Positions 40,107 through 47,758 of a stretch of DNA of 64,000 nucleotides are shown here, piece after piece; the first letter of the stretch is position 1, and each line of letters begins with the position of its first letter. The notes beneath the pieces are model-generated. The model was not told the origin of the DNA. It saw only the letters and a list, made by a program, of their open reading frames with translations, and did not search any database. This DNA comes from Actinophytocola oryzae. Its GTDB lineage: Bacteria > Actinomycetota > Actinomycetes > Mycobacteriales > Pseudonocardiaceae. The position numbers and the translations under genes are program-made. The stretch spans positions 186,001-250,000 of the forward strand of contig NZ_SOCP01000011.1 of assembly GCF_004364325.1 (NCBI RefSeq), written 5' to 3'.

Positions 40107-40745
40107 ATGATCGACGGCATGCGCTTCCGGCCCATCTCGCCCGGCCTGCTGGTCACCGAAGTGGCCGAGAGGATCATCCGGCGCGCGGACGACTCGTGGA
40201 CCCGTGTCGCGGTCGACGGGGCGCCGCCCACGTCGACCGGGGAGTTCGCCGACCGGCTCGCCGAGGAGCTGCGGGTGCTGGGGCGTGCGGTGCTGCGGGT
40301 GTCCTCGCACGACTTCCTGCGGCCCGCGTCGCTGCGGTACGAGCGTGGGCGCACCGATCCGGACTCCCGGTACGACGACTGGCTCGACGTGGGCGCGTTG
40401 AACCGTGAGGTGTTCGGGCCGCTGGGTGCGGGTGGGTCGGGGCGGGTCCTGCCCACGTTCTGGGACGCGCCGCGTGACCGTGCCTCGCGGGCGGAGTACG
40501 TGACGCTGCCGGCTGGCGGCGTGCTCGTGCTCGACGGCGAACTGCTGCTCGGCCGTGGTTTTCCTCTCGACTGTTCCGTTCACCTGTGGCTCTCCCCTGC
40601 TGCCCTGCGCCGCCGCCTCACCGAGGCGTGGGCTCTCCCCGCGTTCGAGCGGTACGACGCGACGGTGCACCCACTCGACCTGGCCGACTTCGCGGTTCGA
40701 GTGGACGATCCGGTGCGTCCCGCTGTGCTTGACGAGTCACCTTAA
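40107..40745 (+). CDS. Uridine kinase-like protein with degenerate P-loop
   Basis: The 212-residue protein (MIDGMRFRPISPGLLVTEVA) has the size and layout of P-loop uridine kinase-like proteins: a first strand and loop VAVDGAPPTSTGEFADRLAE, RVSSHDFLRPASLRYERGRT, YDDWLDVGALNREVFGPLG and GVLVLDGELLLGRGFPLDCS. The loop lacks the GK(S/T) of Walker A, so ATP hydrolysis is doubtful. This form occurs in other actinomycetes as far as I recall, so it is a subfamily and not a recent mutation. ATG 40107 follows GGAGG very closely; ATG 40119 is an alternative. Divergent from dnaE. Confidence 0.75.
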   Translation: MIDGMRFRPISPGLLVTEVAERIIRRADDSWTRVAVDGAPPTSTGEFADRLAEELRVLGRAVLRVSSHDFLRPASLRYERGRTDPDSRYDDWLDVGALNREVFGPLGAGGSGRVLPTFWDAPRDRASRAEYVTLPAGGVLVLDGELLLGRGFPLDCSVHLWLSPAALRRRLTEAWALPAFERYDATVHPLDLADFAVRVDDPVRPAVLDESP

Positions 40746-40858
40746 TCGAACGTCTGAGCGAGCGCATCCCGAGGCGGTGACCGATCGGGTCATGTCCTCG
40801 CGCGCCTGTCGGTGCCGTGGGGCAGACTCGTCTGCGCACTCGACTGAGGAGGACCTAC

Positions 40859-41284
40859 ATGGCAACCACACGCACCGCGAACGCCCACTGGGAGGGCGCG
40901 CTGCTCGACGGCGCGGGCTCCGTCTCGCTGGACTCGTCCGGCATCGGCAGCTACGAGGTGTCCTGGGCGTCTCGCGCGACCGAGGCGAACGGGAAGACCA
41001 GTCCCGAGGAGCTGATCGCGGCCGCGCACTCGACCTGCTACTCGATGGCGCTCTCGCACGGGCTCGCCCAGGCGGGGACGCCGCCGCAGACGGTGGACAC
41101 CAGGGCGGACGTGACGTTCCAGCCGGGTGAGGGGATCACGGGGATCCACCTGACCGTACGGGCGTCTATCCCCGGTCTCTCGGCGGAGGACTTCGCTGCC
41201 GCGGCCGAGGACGCCAAGAAGAACTGCCCGGTCTCGAAGGCTCTGGCGGGGACGACCATCACGCTCGACGCCGAGCTGGTCTGA
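40859..41284 (+). CDS. OsmC/Ohr family peroxiredoxin
   Basis: The 141-residue protein MATTRTANAHWEGALLDGAG belongs to the OsmC family of thiol peroxidases. The peroxidatic Cys is in AAAHSTCYSMALSHGLAQAG and the resolving Cys in KKNCPVSKALAGTTI, with the partner residues ASRATEANGKTSPEEL. It reduces organic hydroperoxides. ATG 40859 follows GAGGAGGACCTAC, a strong ribosome site. It follows the kinase-like gene by 113 bases; a hairpin terminator lies 47 bases after its stop. Confidence 0.93.
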   Translation: MATTRTANAHWEGALLDGAGSVSLDSSGIGSYEVSWASRATEANGKTSPEELIAAAHSTCYSMALSHGLAQAGTPPQTVDTRADVTFQPGEGITGIHLTVRASIPGLSAEDFAAAAEDAKKNCPVSKALAGTTITLDAELV

Positions 41285-41323
41285 CCCTCGGTTTCTGGCC
41301 GGGGGTGGGCCCGGTGGCGGGAT

Positions 41324-41372
41324 GAAGGACGCCTTCGTAACGCTCGGCGTTACGAAGGACGCCTTCGTGACG
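41324..41372 (+). terminator. Long hairpin made from two repeat units, 3' of osmC
   Basis: CCTTCGTAACGC (41332-41343) and GCGTTACGAAGG (41347-41358) form a perfect 12-pair stem with a TCG loop. It is built from two head-to-head copies of the GAAGG-N3-CCTTC repeat (GAAGG at 41324 and 41354, 30 bases apart), showing how this repeat family can act as a terminator. Confidence 0.8.
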
Positions 41373-41483
41373 CTGGTGGCGCGGCTCGCCGGACCGGTCC
41401 GCGCGGGTGGGTCGGCTGGAAGGTCATCGTCGTGTTGATAACCACGCGACCCCGGGGTGGGTTTCCGCGTAGCGTGCCGCCTC

Positions 41484-42020
41484 ATGAGTGAGGGGTTGCG
41501 GCTGCGGCCGGTCGCCGAGGCAGATCTTGATTCGTTCGACGTGATGTTCGCCGATCCCGACATGATCGGGGTGTTCAACTGGGGTGGGTTCGGCAGCGCG
41601 GCGAAATGGCGGCGGATGTGGGCCGAGAACCGTCTCCTCGCACCCGACAAGAGCGTGTTGATCGCCGAACTGGACGGGGCGGCGATCGGGTTCGTGTCCT
41701 GGAACCGGGAAAACACTTCGGCCAACTCCTACTTCCTCGAGTTCGGGATCAGCCTGTGGCCGGACTTCCGCGGTAAGGGGCACGGGACGACCGTCCAACG
41801 GCTCCTGGCGCGGTACCTGTTCGCGCACGCGCCGATCAACCGCATCCAGGCCATCACCGACGCCGAGAACTTCGCCGAGCAGCGGTCGCTCGAGAAGGCC
41901 GGCTTCACCAGGGAGGCCGAGTTGAAGGGGCGGATCTTCCGGGACGGGGCCTGGCGGGACGAGATCATGTACCGGATGGTGCGTTCGGAACTGCCTACTT
42001 CAGACGGACCTGCCACCTGA
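41484..42020 (+). CDS. GNAT family acetyltransferase (RimJ/RimL-like)
   Basis: The 178-residue protein MSEGLRLRPVAEADLDSFDV has the GNAT fold: the acetyl-CoA-binding pyrophosphate loop in LWPDFRGKGHGTTVQRLLAR (Q/RxxGxG/A variant RGKGHG), preceded by FLEFGISL and followed by NRIQAITDAENFAEQRSLEK and AGFTREAELKGR. These last motifs are typical of the RimJ/RimL-like group that acetylates N-termini or small amines. The 3' end overlaps that of the convergent DUF6891-type gene by 26 bases. Substrate unknown. Confidence 0.9.
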   Translation: MSEGLRLRPVAEADLDSFDVMFADPDMIGVFNWGGFGSAAKWRRMWAENRLLAPDKSVLIAELDGAAIGFVSWNRENTSANSYFLEFGISLWPDFRGKGHGTTVQRLLARYLFAHAPINRIQAITDAENFAEQRSLEKAGFTREAELKGRIFRDGAWRDEIMYRMVRSELPTSDGPAT

Positions 42021-42543
42021 GTGGACTGACGAGGATCCGCCGGTCGACGTCGCCGTTCCAGACGGTGGTCGCGCCGGCCGTCGTCAGGGCTGCCACGATC
42101 TCTTCGGCGATCGCGGCGGCGTCGGTCTCGTCGTCGAAGGTGCCGTAGGACAGGTAGAGGCCGCCGCCGACGGCCGCCGACTCGGTGTCCTGCTGGTGAA
42201 AGAAGACGTAGCCTCGGTCGCCGTCCTTCGCCTCGATGCCGATCTCGGCCGCGCCGCAGGTGGCGCAGCAGGTGAAGTTGGCTCGGGCGACGATGCCCTT
42301 CGCGGACAGGGAGTCCAGGGCGTTGAGGACGCGTTCGGTCTCCGTCTCCGCCGGCCAGGTCGCCTGTTCGGCGAGTCGTTCCGCCCACACGCGGGCGACG
42401 AGTGGTTCCAGTTCCTGTTCGGGAAACTGGTCCTCGAAGTAGTCGGTGACGTGTTGGGCCACGTCGTCACGTTCGGTGAAGCCGCCGTTCACGAGTGGAC
42501 GGACGAACTCCTCGATCTCGTCAATCTCTTCCTGCTTCAACAC
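41995..42543 (-). CDS. DUF6891-type hypothetical protein
   Basis: The 182-residue protein VLKQEEIDEIEEFVRPLVNG contains a zinc-ribbon-like cluster ANFTCCATCGAAEIGIEAKD, then RGYVFFHQQDTESAAVGGGL and YLSYGTFDD, a pattern I associate with the DUF6891 family of actinomycetes. It is acidic and has no leader or membrane helix. The GTG at 42543 is the only start giving the family N-terminus; its ribosome site is weak. It converges with the acetyltransferase gene and is divergent from a LysE exporter. Function unknown. Confidence 0.75.
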   Translation of the reverse strand: MLKQEEIDEIEEFVRPLVNGGFTERDDVAQHVTDYFEDQFPEQELEPLVARVWAERLAEQATWPAETETERVLNALDSLSAKGIVARANFTCCATCGAAEIGIEAKDGDRGYVFFHQQDTESAAVGGGLYLSYGTFDDETDAAAIAEEIVAALTTAGATTVWNGDVDRRILVSPLRWQVRLK

Positions 42544-42621
42544 GTGCGGCAGTGTTCCACGATGCGGTCGTGGCCGGAAATCCCCGCGACATGACACGTC
42601 CGGATGACTGAGGATGCGGTC

Positions 42622-43248
42622 ATGGAGCTGTCGATCGTGCTGGCGTTCGCCGTGGCGTGCGTGGTGATCAGTGTGGTACCCGGGCCGGACATGATGTTCA
42701 TCATGGCCAACGGGATCGCCCGTGGGCGCAGGACCGGGGTGGTTGCCGCCGCCGGGATGTCCACGGGGATGCTGGGGCACACGGTCGCTGCCGCCCTCGG
42801 GCTCGGGGCACTCCTCCAGGCGGCGCCCGTCGCGCTGGAGGCCGTGCGGATCGCGGGGGCGGTGTTCCTCGTGTACATGGCGATCACGACGTTGCGGTCG
42901 GCCAAGGACGTCGCCAGGACCGCGCCCGCGCGGTTCGGGGAGCGGTCGCTGCGGCGCACCTTCGCGATGGCCACGCTGGTCAACCTGTCCAACCCCAAGG
43001 TTGTGTTCTTCTACCTGGCGTTCTTTCCCCAGTTCGTCACCGAGGGCGGGTGGCCGGTGCCGGTGCAGTTCCTCGTGATGGGCGGGGTCCTGATCGTGGT
43101 CGGATTCTCCGTCGACGCGACCGTGGGGCTGGTGTCGGGCACGCTGTCGAAGCTGCTGCTGTCGCGTCCGGCGATCCAGCGGTGGCTCAACCGGGTGTCG
43201 GCGGCGATCTTCGGTGGGCTCGCGGTCCGGCTGGTCGCCGACCGTTAG
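42622..43248 (+). CDS. LysE/RhtB family amino-acid exporter
   Basis: The 208-residue membrane protein MELSIVLAFAVACVVISVVP has the LysE signature PGPDMMFIMANGIARGRRTG at residues 20-40, five or six hydrophobic helices (GAVFLVYMAITTLRSAKDVA, TLVNLSNPKVVFFYLAFFPQ, VLIVVGFSVDATVGLVSG) and a C-terminal AAIFGGLAVRLVADR. Such proteins export homoserine, threonine or other amino acids. ATG 42622 has GAGG at eight bases; a start at 42604 lies upstream. It converges with a quinone-reductase gene, overlapping it by four bases. Confidence 0.92.
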   Translation: MELSIVLAFAVACVVISVVPGPDMMFIMANGIARGRRTGVVAAAGMSTGMLGHTVAAALGLGALLQAAPVALEAVRIAGAVFLVYMAITTLRSAKDVARTAPARFGERSLRRTFAMATLVNLSNPKVVFFYLAFFPQFVTEGGWPVPVQFLVMGGVLIVVGFSVDATVGLVSGTLSKLLLSRPAIQRWLNRVSAAIFGGLAVRLVADR

Positions 43249-44195
43249 AGGTCGATGACGACCTTGCCGTGCACGTGTCGGCCTGCCTGCAGCTCGGTCG
43301 CGTCGCGGATCTGCTCGACGGGGAATCTCGCCGCGACCGGCACCCGGAGCCGGCCCGCCGCGACCAGGCGGGCGATCTCTTCGAGGGCGCCGGGAGCGGC
43401 GTTCGCGCCGTTGGCCGCCGACACGCCGTCGACCTGGGTGGCGATGGTGCAGATGCGGTCGTCCGGGACGCCGAGCTCCCTCGCGGCGTGCACTGTGTCC
43501 ACGCCGTGCAGGTCGATGGCGGCGGTGACACCGCCGGGTGCGAGGGCGCGGACCCGATCGGCGAGGCCGTCGCCGTAGGTGACCGGCTCGGCTCCGAGGT
43601 CGCGCAGGAAGTCGGCCGAGGTGGCCGATCCGGTCCCGATCACGCGTGCTCCGGCGATCCGGGCCAGCTGGACGGCGAACACGCCGACTCCGCCCGCCGC
43701 GCCGCCGATCAGCAGTGTGTCGTCCGGGCCGGGGTCGACCGCGGCGAGGGCGGCGGAGGCCGTGCGGCCTGCGATCGCGAGGGTGGCGGCGGTGCGGTCG
43801 TCGACGCCGTCGGGGGTGTGGTGGGCCTCGTTCGCCGCGATCCCCTCGGCCGGGTCGATGAGCACGAAGTCGGCGACCGCGCGGGACAGGGCGCCACCGA
43901 AGACGCGGTCGCCGGGTGCGAAGCCGGTCACCCCGTCGCCGACCTGGTCGACCACTCCCGCGTAGTCGGTGCCGAACCCGGCCGGGAGGCTCAGGCCGAA
44001 CCGGGCCGCGGTGTCCGCGTCGGCGGTCATGATCCAGTCCATCGGGTTCAGGCCTGCCGCGGTGACGCGCACCCTGAGCTGTCCCGGGCCGGCCTGCGGA
44101 GCGGGGATCTCGCGGAGGCCCAGGACCTCGGGGCCGCCGAACGAGTCAAGCAGGACTGCCCTGCCCGTCGATGGTTGCTCGCCCTGTTGCCACAT
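43245..44195 (-). CDS. NADP-dependent quinone-oxidoreductase-like MDR protein
   Basis: The 316-residue protein MWQQGEQPSTGRAVLLDSFG is a second zinc-free medium-chain reductase, with PGQLRVRVTAAGLNPMDWIM, LPAGFGTDYAGVVDQVGDGV and the cofactor turn LLIGGAAGGVGVFAVQLARI. ATG 44195 follows AAGGAG at seven bases, better than the ATG at 44216. It is divergent from a TetR gene across a region with two identical-type operators, so it is very probably the regulated target and may act in quinone or electrophile detoxification. It is a distant paralogue of the gene at 31283. Confidence 0.9.
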   Translation of the reverse strand: MWQQGEQPSTGRAVLLDSFGGPEVLGLREIPAPQAGPGQLRVRVTAAGLNPMDWIMTADADTAARFGLSLPAGFGTDYAGVVDQVGDGVTGFAPGDRVFGGALSRAVADFVLIDPAEGIAANEAHHTPDGVDDRTAATLAIAGRTASAALAAVDPGPDDTLLIGGAAGGVGVFAVQLARIAGARVIGTGSATSADFLRDLGAEPVTYGDGLADRVRALAPGGVTAAIDLHGVDTVHAARELGVPDDRICTIATQVDGVSAANGANAAPGALEEIARLVAAGRLRVPVAARFPVEQIRDATELQAGRHVHGKVVIDL

Positions 44196-44218
44196 CTTGT
44201 GTCTCCTTGGCGCCACTG

Positions 44219-44238
44219 AAACGGACTATGCTCCGGTT
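44219..44238. promoter_or_regulatory. TetR operator 1
   Basis: AAACGGA (44219-44225), six bases, TCCGGTT (44232-44238): one mismatch from a perfect inverted repeat. It has the same arms and spacing as the site at 44255-44274; the centres are 36 bases apart. Confidence 0.7.
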
Positions 44239-44254
44239 ACCTCGACCGTAACAC

Positions 44255-44274
44255 AAACGGAGCGTGATCCGTTT
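44255..44274. promoter_or_regulatory. TetR operator 2
   Basis: AAACGGA (44255-44261), six bases, TCCGTTT (44268-44274): a perfect inverted repeat whose last base is the first base of the TetR TTG start codon. Binding here would shut off the regulator's own gene as well as the divergent reductase. Confidence 0.75.
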
Positions 44275-44855
44275 TGACTGACGCGGAGGCGCGTGCGCCT
44301 CGGGCGGACGCGGCCCGCAATCGCGACCAGCTGCTCGCGGTGGCGACCCGCGTGTTCGCCTCGGCCGAGGGCGAGCCGTCGATGCGTGCGATCGCCCGCG
44401 AGGCCGGGGTGGGCATCGCCACGCTCTACCGGCACTTCCCGACCCGCGAGTCGCTGGTCGACGCGGTCTACAGCGACCAGGTCGTGCGGCTGACGACCGG
44501 CGCCCGCGAGCTGCTCGGCCGGCTGCCCCCCGCCGCTGCGATGCGTCGCTGGATGGACCTGTTCGGCGAGTGGATCGCGACCAAGAACGGCATGCTCGAC
44601 ACGCTGCCGGCGATGATCGAGTCGGGTGAGATCGCCCACGCGCGGACCCGGACCGAGCTACTGGCGGCCGTCACCGCGATTCTCGACGCCGGGCGGGCGG
44701 CGGGCGACCTGCGCGCCGACGTCACCGCCGAGGACATCGCCGCCTCGCTCATCGGCATCTTCACGGTGGCCCCCCGGCCCGAGCACGAGGCCAAGGCCGG
44801 CCGCCTGCTGAACCTCCTGATGGACGGGCTCCGGACCACGCGGTCGACGCACTAG
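44274..44855 (+). CDS. TetR family regulator
   Basis: The 193-residue protein has a TetR HTH at residues 14-60 (DAARNRDQLLAVATRVFASA, EGEPSMRAIAREAGVGIATL then YRHFPTRESLVDAVY), with a C-terminal domain of the SbtR/TetR_C_25 look. The apparent start is TTG at 44274; no ATG or GTG lies at the right place and the frame gives a standard N-terminus. The start codon abuts operator 2, so autoregulation is likely and translation may be leaderless. The divergent quinone reductase is the likely target. Its stop is convergent with an ABC ATPase gene (4-base overlap). Confidence 0.9.
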   Translation: MTDAEARAPRADAARNRDQLLAVATRVFASAEGEPSMRAIAREAGVGIATLYRHFPTRESLVDAVYSDQVVRLTTGARELLGRLPPAAAMRRWMDLFGEWIATKNGMLDTLPAMIESGEIAHARTRTELLAAVTAILDAGRAAGDLRADVTAEDIAASLIGIFTVAPRPEHEAKAGRLLNLLMDGLRTTRSTH

Positions 44856-45907
44856 ACCAGTTGGTTCGTCTCGCCGTCGTACACGAGCAGGCGGCCCTTG
44901 GCGGGGGCGGCGGTCATCGTCGTGCCGACCGCCGGTTCGTCCTGCTCGGGGACAGTCAGTCCGACCAGGACCTCGCCGGGGCACTCCAGGGTGACCAGCG
45001 AGGTCACCCCCAGGTTCTCCACGATCGACACCGTTCCGGTGATGCCGTCCGACGCGGGGTGGAGGTACTCGGGGCGGATGCCGGCGACTACCGGGGTGCC
45101 GTCCGTGAGGGTCAGGTCACCCGGTGGTGCCAGGCGGGTGCCCGCCACTTCGACGAGGCCGTCACGGTAGGTGCCGGTCAGCAGGTTCATCGGGGTCGAG
45201 CCGATGAAGTTGGCCACGAACGTGTCCGCCGGGCGTTGGAACACCTCCTTCGGGGTGCCCAGCTGGCGGATGCGGCCTTCCGCCATGACCGCGATGCGGT
45301 CGGCCAGCGCCAGTGCCTCGGCCTGGTCGTGGGTGACGAAGACGGTGGTCAGGCCGAGGTCGCGTTGGAGTCGCTTGAGGAACGTCCTGGCCTCCAGGCG
45401 GAGGCGGGCGTCCAGGTTGGACAGTGGCTCGTCCAGGAGCAGCACCTCGGCGGACATGGTGATCGCGCGGGCCAGCGCCACGCGTTGCTGCTGGCCGCCG
45501 GACAGCTGGGCAGGGCGGCGTTCGAGCAGCTCGGACAGGCCGAGACCCGCGGAGGTCGACGTGGCCGCGTCCTGCTGTGCCTGCTTGGACGCCCGGCGGA
45601 CCCGCAGCGGGTAGGAGATGTTCTGCGCGACGGTCATGTGCGGGAAGAGCGCGTAGTCCTGGAACACCATCGCGACGCCACGCTTGCCCGCGTCGACCCT
45701 GGTGACGTCCTTCTCGCCGAGGACGATGGTGCCCTCGGCGGACTGCTCGAGGCCCGCGATCGTGCGCAGCAGTGTGGTCTTGCCGCACCCGGACGGGCCG
45801 AGCAACGCGAAGAACTCACCGTCCGTGATGGACAGGTCGAGGCCGTCCACGGCACGTACCCCGTTCGGGTACACCGTAGACAGACCAGTCAGCTCGATAT
45901 CCGCCAT
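44852..45907 (-). CDS. ABC importer ATPase (UgpC/MalK type)
   Basis: The 351-residue ATPase MADIELTGLSTVYPNGVRAV has Walker A GPSGCGKTT, Q-loop VFQDYALFPHMT, signature LSGGQQQR, Walker B LLLDEPLSNLDA and the switch His in VFVTHDQAEALAL, then a C-terminal TOBE/OB domain (about residues 240-345; PAKGRLLVYDGETNQLV). It powers the permease pair upstream. The ATG shares one base with the stop of a 40-codon frame (TGATG), so translation passes from permease to small frame to ATPase without a gap. Actinomycete sugar importers often share one MsiK ATPase; here the operon has its own. Confidence 0.95.
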   Translation of the reverse strand: MADIELTGLSTVYPNGVRAVDGLDLSITDGEFFALLGPSGCGKTTLLRTIAGLEQSAEGTIVLGEKDVTRVDAGKRGVAMVFQDYALFPHMTVAQNISYPLRVRRASKQAQQDAATSTSAGLGLSELLERRPAQLSGGQQQRVALARAITMSAEVLLLDEPLSNLDARLRLEARTFLKRLQRDLGLTTVFVTHDQAEALALADRIAVMAEGRIRQLGTPKEVFQRPADTFVANFIGSTPMNLLTGTYRDGLVEVAGTRLAPPGDLTLTDGTPVVAGIRPEYLHPASDGITGTVSIVENLGVTSLVTLECPGEVLVGLTVPEQDEPAVGTTMTAAPAKGRLLVYDGETNQLV

Positions 45908-46029
45908 CAGGCCGCCCCCTCCCCCGCTGCGTGGCGCCGGAACGCTCCGCAGGCTCCGCCACATCGGCGCCCTCCGCGGGCTCGGCGCCGCCCTGAGTAC
46001 TGATGATTCACTCCGCGAGCTCCGCTCAT
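45907..46029 (-). CDS. 40-residue junction peptide frame between permease and ATPase
   Basis: ATG 46029 overlaps the permease stop (ATGA) and the TGA overlaps the ATPase ATG (TGATG). The frame begins MSGARGVNHQYSGRRRARGG and ends RRCGGACGAFRRHAAGEGAA. It aligns without gaps over 40 residues with the frame at 60676-60798 (shared YSGR, GGRRC, GA, GAFRRH). There is no such gene in ordinary importer operons. It may be a translated repeat that preserves coupling, or a real peptide gene. Arg, Gly and Ala dominate and no known domain is apparent. Confidence 0.6.
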   Translation of the reverse strand: MSGARGVNHQYSGRRRARGGRRCGGACGAFRRHAAGEGAA

Positions 46030-46847
46030 GCCTTGATCCCTCCGTGGAAGCGGAACCCGTACCGCTTGCTGACGAACAGGTAGAGCGCCACCACCGGGAT
46101 CGCGTAGAGCAGCGAGAACACCGGGATGACCGTCAGGTTCGCGCTGCCGCCCTCGTCCCTGAGCGTGCGCAGCAGCACGGCCGCAGGCTGCTCGGTGACG
46201 TCGCGGAGCAACAGGAACGGCAGCAGGAAGTTGCCCCATGCCTGCACGAACGCCCACACCAGGATGGTCGCGATGCCCGGCCTGGCGACGGGGAGGACCA
46301 CGTGGCGTAGTACCTGACCGGGTGATGCGCCGAACACCCGGGCCGACTCCTCGTAGGACCGTGGCACCGTGTCGATGAAGTCCTTGAGGATGAAGATCGC
46401 GGCGGGGAGCATGCCGCCCGCGATCACCAGCCCGGTCGCGTACTGCGAGTTGATCAGGCCCAGCTGCAGCATCATCACGAAGATCGGCACCATCGCGGCC
46501 GTGCCGGTGACCACACTGGACAGCAGCAACAGCACGTACAGCAACGCGTCGCGGCCGGGGATGCGCACACGCGACAGGGCGTAGGACGCGAGCGTGCCCA
46601 GCGCCGTGGTCACCACCGTGGCGACCACGCACAACACGATCGAGTTCACCAGTGACCCGATCGCGTACGGGTGCTCGAACGTGACGCGCCAGTTGTCGAG
46701 CGTCCAGTCCGGCCAGCGCAGGCCGACGCCCGGGTCGCTGTCGAACGGCGCGGACGCGAGCCACAGCATGGGGATCGCGAAGAACGCCAGCACGACCGCG
46801 ATCAGCACGGTGTAGAGGGAACGGCGCAGCATCGGTTTGAAGGTCAC
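46026..46847 (-). CDS. ABC importer permease (MalG/UgpE type)
   Basis: The 273-residue protein VTFKPMLRRSLYTVLIAVVL has six predicted helices and the EAA cytoplasmic loop EESARVFGASPGQVLRHVVL followed by PVARPGIATI, where it contacts the ATPase. FQxF-type features LASAPFDSDPGVGLRWPDW and the C-terminal FVSKRYGFRFHGGIKA match MalG-like permeases of carbohydrate uptake CUT1 systems. GTG 46847 overlaps the upstream permease stop (GTGA). A small 40-codon frame separates it from the ATPase gene. Confidence 0.94.
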   Translation of the reverse strand: MTFKPMLRRSLYTVLIAVVLAFFAIPMLWLASAPFDSDPGVGLRWPDWTLDNWRVTFEHPYAIGSLVNSIVLCVVATVVTTALGTLASYALSRVRIPGRDALLYVLLLLSSVVTGTAAMVPIFVMMLQLGLINSQYATGLVIAGGMLPAAIFILKDFIDTVPRSYEESARVFGASPGQVLRHVVLPVARPGIATILVWAFVQAWGNFLLPFLLLRDVTEQPAAVLLRTLRDEGGSANLTVIPVFSLLYAIPVVALYLFVSKRYGFRFHGGIKA

Positions 46848-47758
46848 GCGCGCCTCCTCAGCAGGAGCAGGTACAGCAGCGCCACCACCAGGTTCACGAT
46901 CAGCAGCAGGAACGAGATGGCCGCCGAGTAGCCGAGTTCGCCGTTCGCGATGGCCTGCTGGTAGATGAAGACCGGCAGCGTCTCCGACTCGTGGTTCGGG
47001 CCGCCCGCGGTGAGCAGGAACGGCGAGAAGTCGTTGGCCGTCCACAGGGAGATGAGCAGCGTGTTGGTGAGCACGTGGCCACGGATGTGCGGCAGCACCA
47101 CGTCCCGCACGGTCTGCCAGCCGCTCGCGCCGACGGTCCTCGCGGTCTCCAGCTGCGACGGCGGCACCGCGGCGAGTGCCGAGCTGTACAGCATCATGGA
47201 GAACGCCGTGCCGCGCCAGGTGTTGAACACGATCAGCGAGGCCATCGGGTACTCGACGAGCCACGCCGTGGAACCGTTGCCCAGCAGGGTGTTCAGCGTG
47301 CCGCCGTCCCGGTCGAGCACCGCCGTCCACAGGTAGGCGACGACGACGCTCGGCAGGATCCAGGCGAGCAGGACGAACGCCTCGGTGGTGCGGCGGACCC
47401 ACGGGCGGGCCTTGCGCAGCACCCACGCGAGCGCGAACCCGAGCAGGTTCTGCCCCAGCACGGCGGACCCGATCACGAACACCAGCGTCAGCCAGACCGC
47501 ATTGCCGAACAGGGCGTCGTCCAGGGCGTTCGCGAAGTTCGTGAGCCCGACGAACGACGGCGCGACCGACGACGGCCCGGTCAGCGTGTAGTCGGTGAGT
47601 CCGATGTAGATGGTCCACAGGGCCGGGAAGACCAGGAACAGACCGATGAGCAGCAGCGCGGGCGATACGAACGCGACCGCCCGCGCCACTCCCAGCCCGG
47701 AGGAGTCCTGCCCTGTCCTGGCCGCTCCGCTCGTCCGCCCGCGCTCCCTAGCGCGCAA
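46844..47758 (-). CDS. ABC importer permease (MalF/UgpA type)
   Basis: The 304-residue protein has six main membrane helices (VARAVAFVSPALLLIGLFLV, WLTLVFVIGSAVLGQNLLGF, AFVLLAWILPSVVVAYLWTA and others) and the EAA loop LETARTVGASGWQTVRDVVL. It is the first permease of the CUT1-type importer. The start appears to be TTG at 47758, preceded by GAGG at six bases and overlapping the end of the binding-protein gene by 11 bases; a GTG 69 bases inside is an alternative. The first 22 residues are Arg/Gly/Ser-rich and resemble the repeat-derived leaders seen at other junctions here. Confidence 0.93.
   Translation of the reverse strand: MRARERGRTSGAARTGQDSSGLGVARAVAFVSPALLLIGLFLVFPALWTIYIGLTDYTLTGPSSVAPSFVGLTNFANALDDALFGNAVWLTLVFVIGSAVLGQNLLGFALAWVLRKARPWVRRTTEAFVLLAWILPSVVVAYLWTAVLDRDGGTLNTLLGNGSTAWLVEYPMASLIVFNTWRGTAFSMMLYSSALAAVPPSQLETARTVGASGWQTVRDVVLPHIRGHVLTNTLLISLWTANDFSPFLLTAGGPNHESETLPVFIYQQAIANGELGYSAAISFLLLIVNLVVALLYLLLLRRRA

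Noticed and set aside
42657..44219. A 520-codon plus-strand frame crossing the lysE and quinone-reductase genes
   Set aside because: It covers parts of two well supported genes on different strands and has no recognisable domain; a shadow frame.
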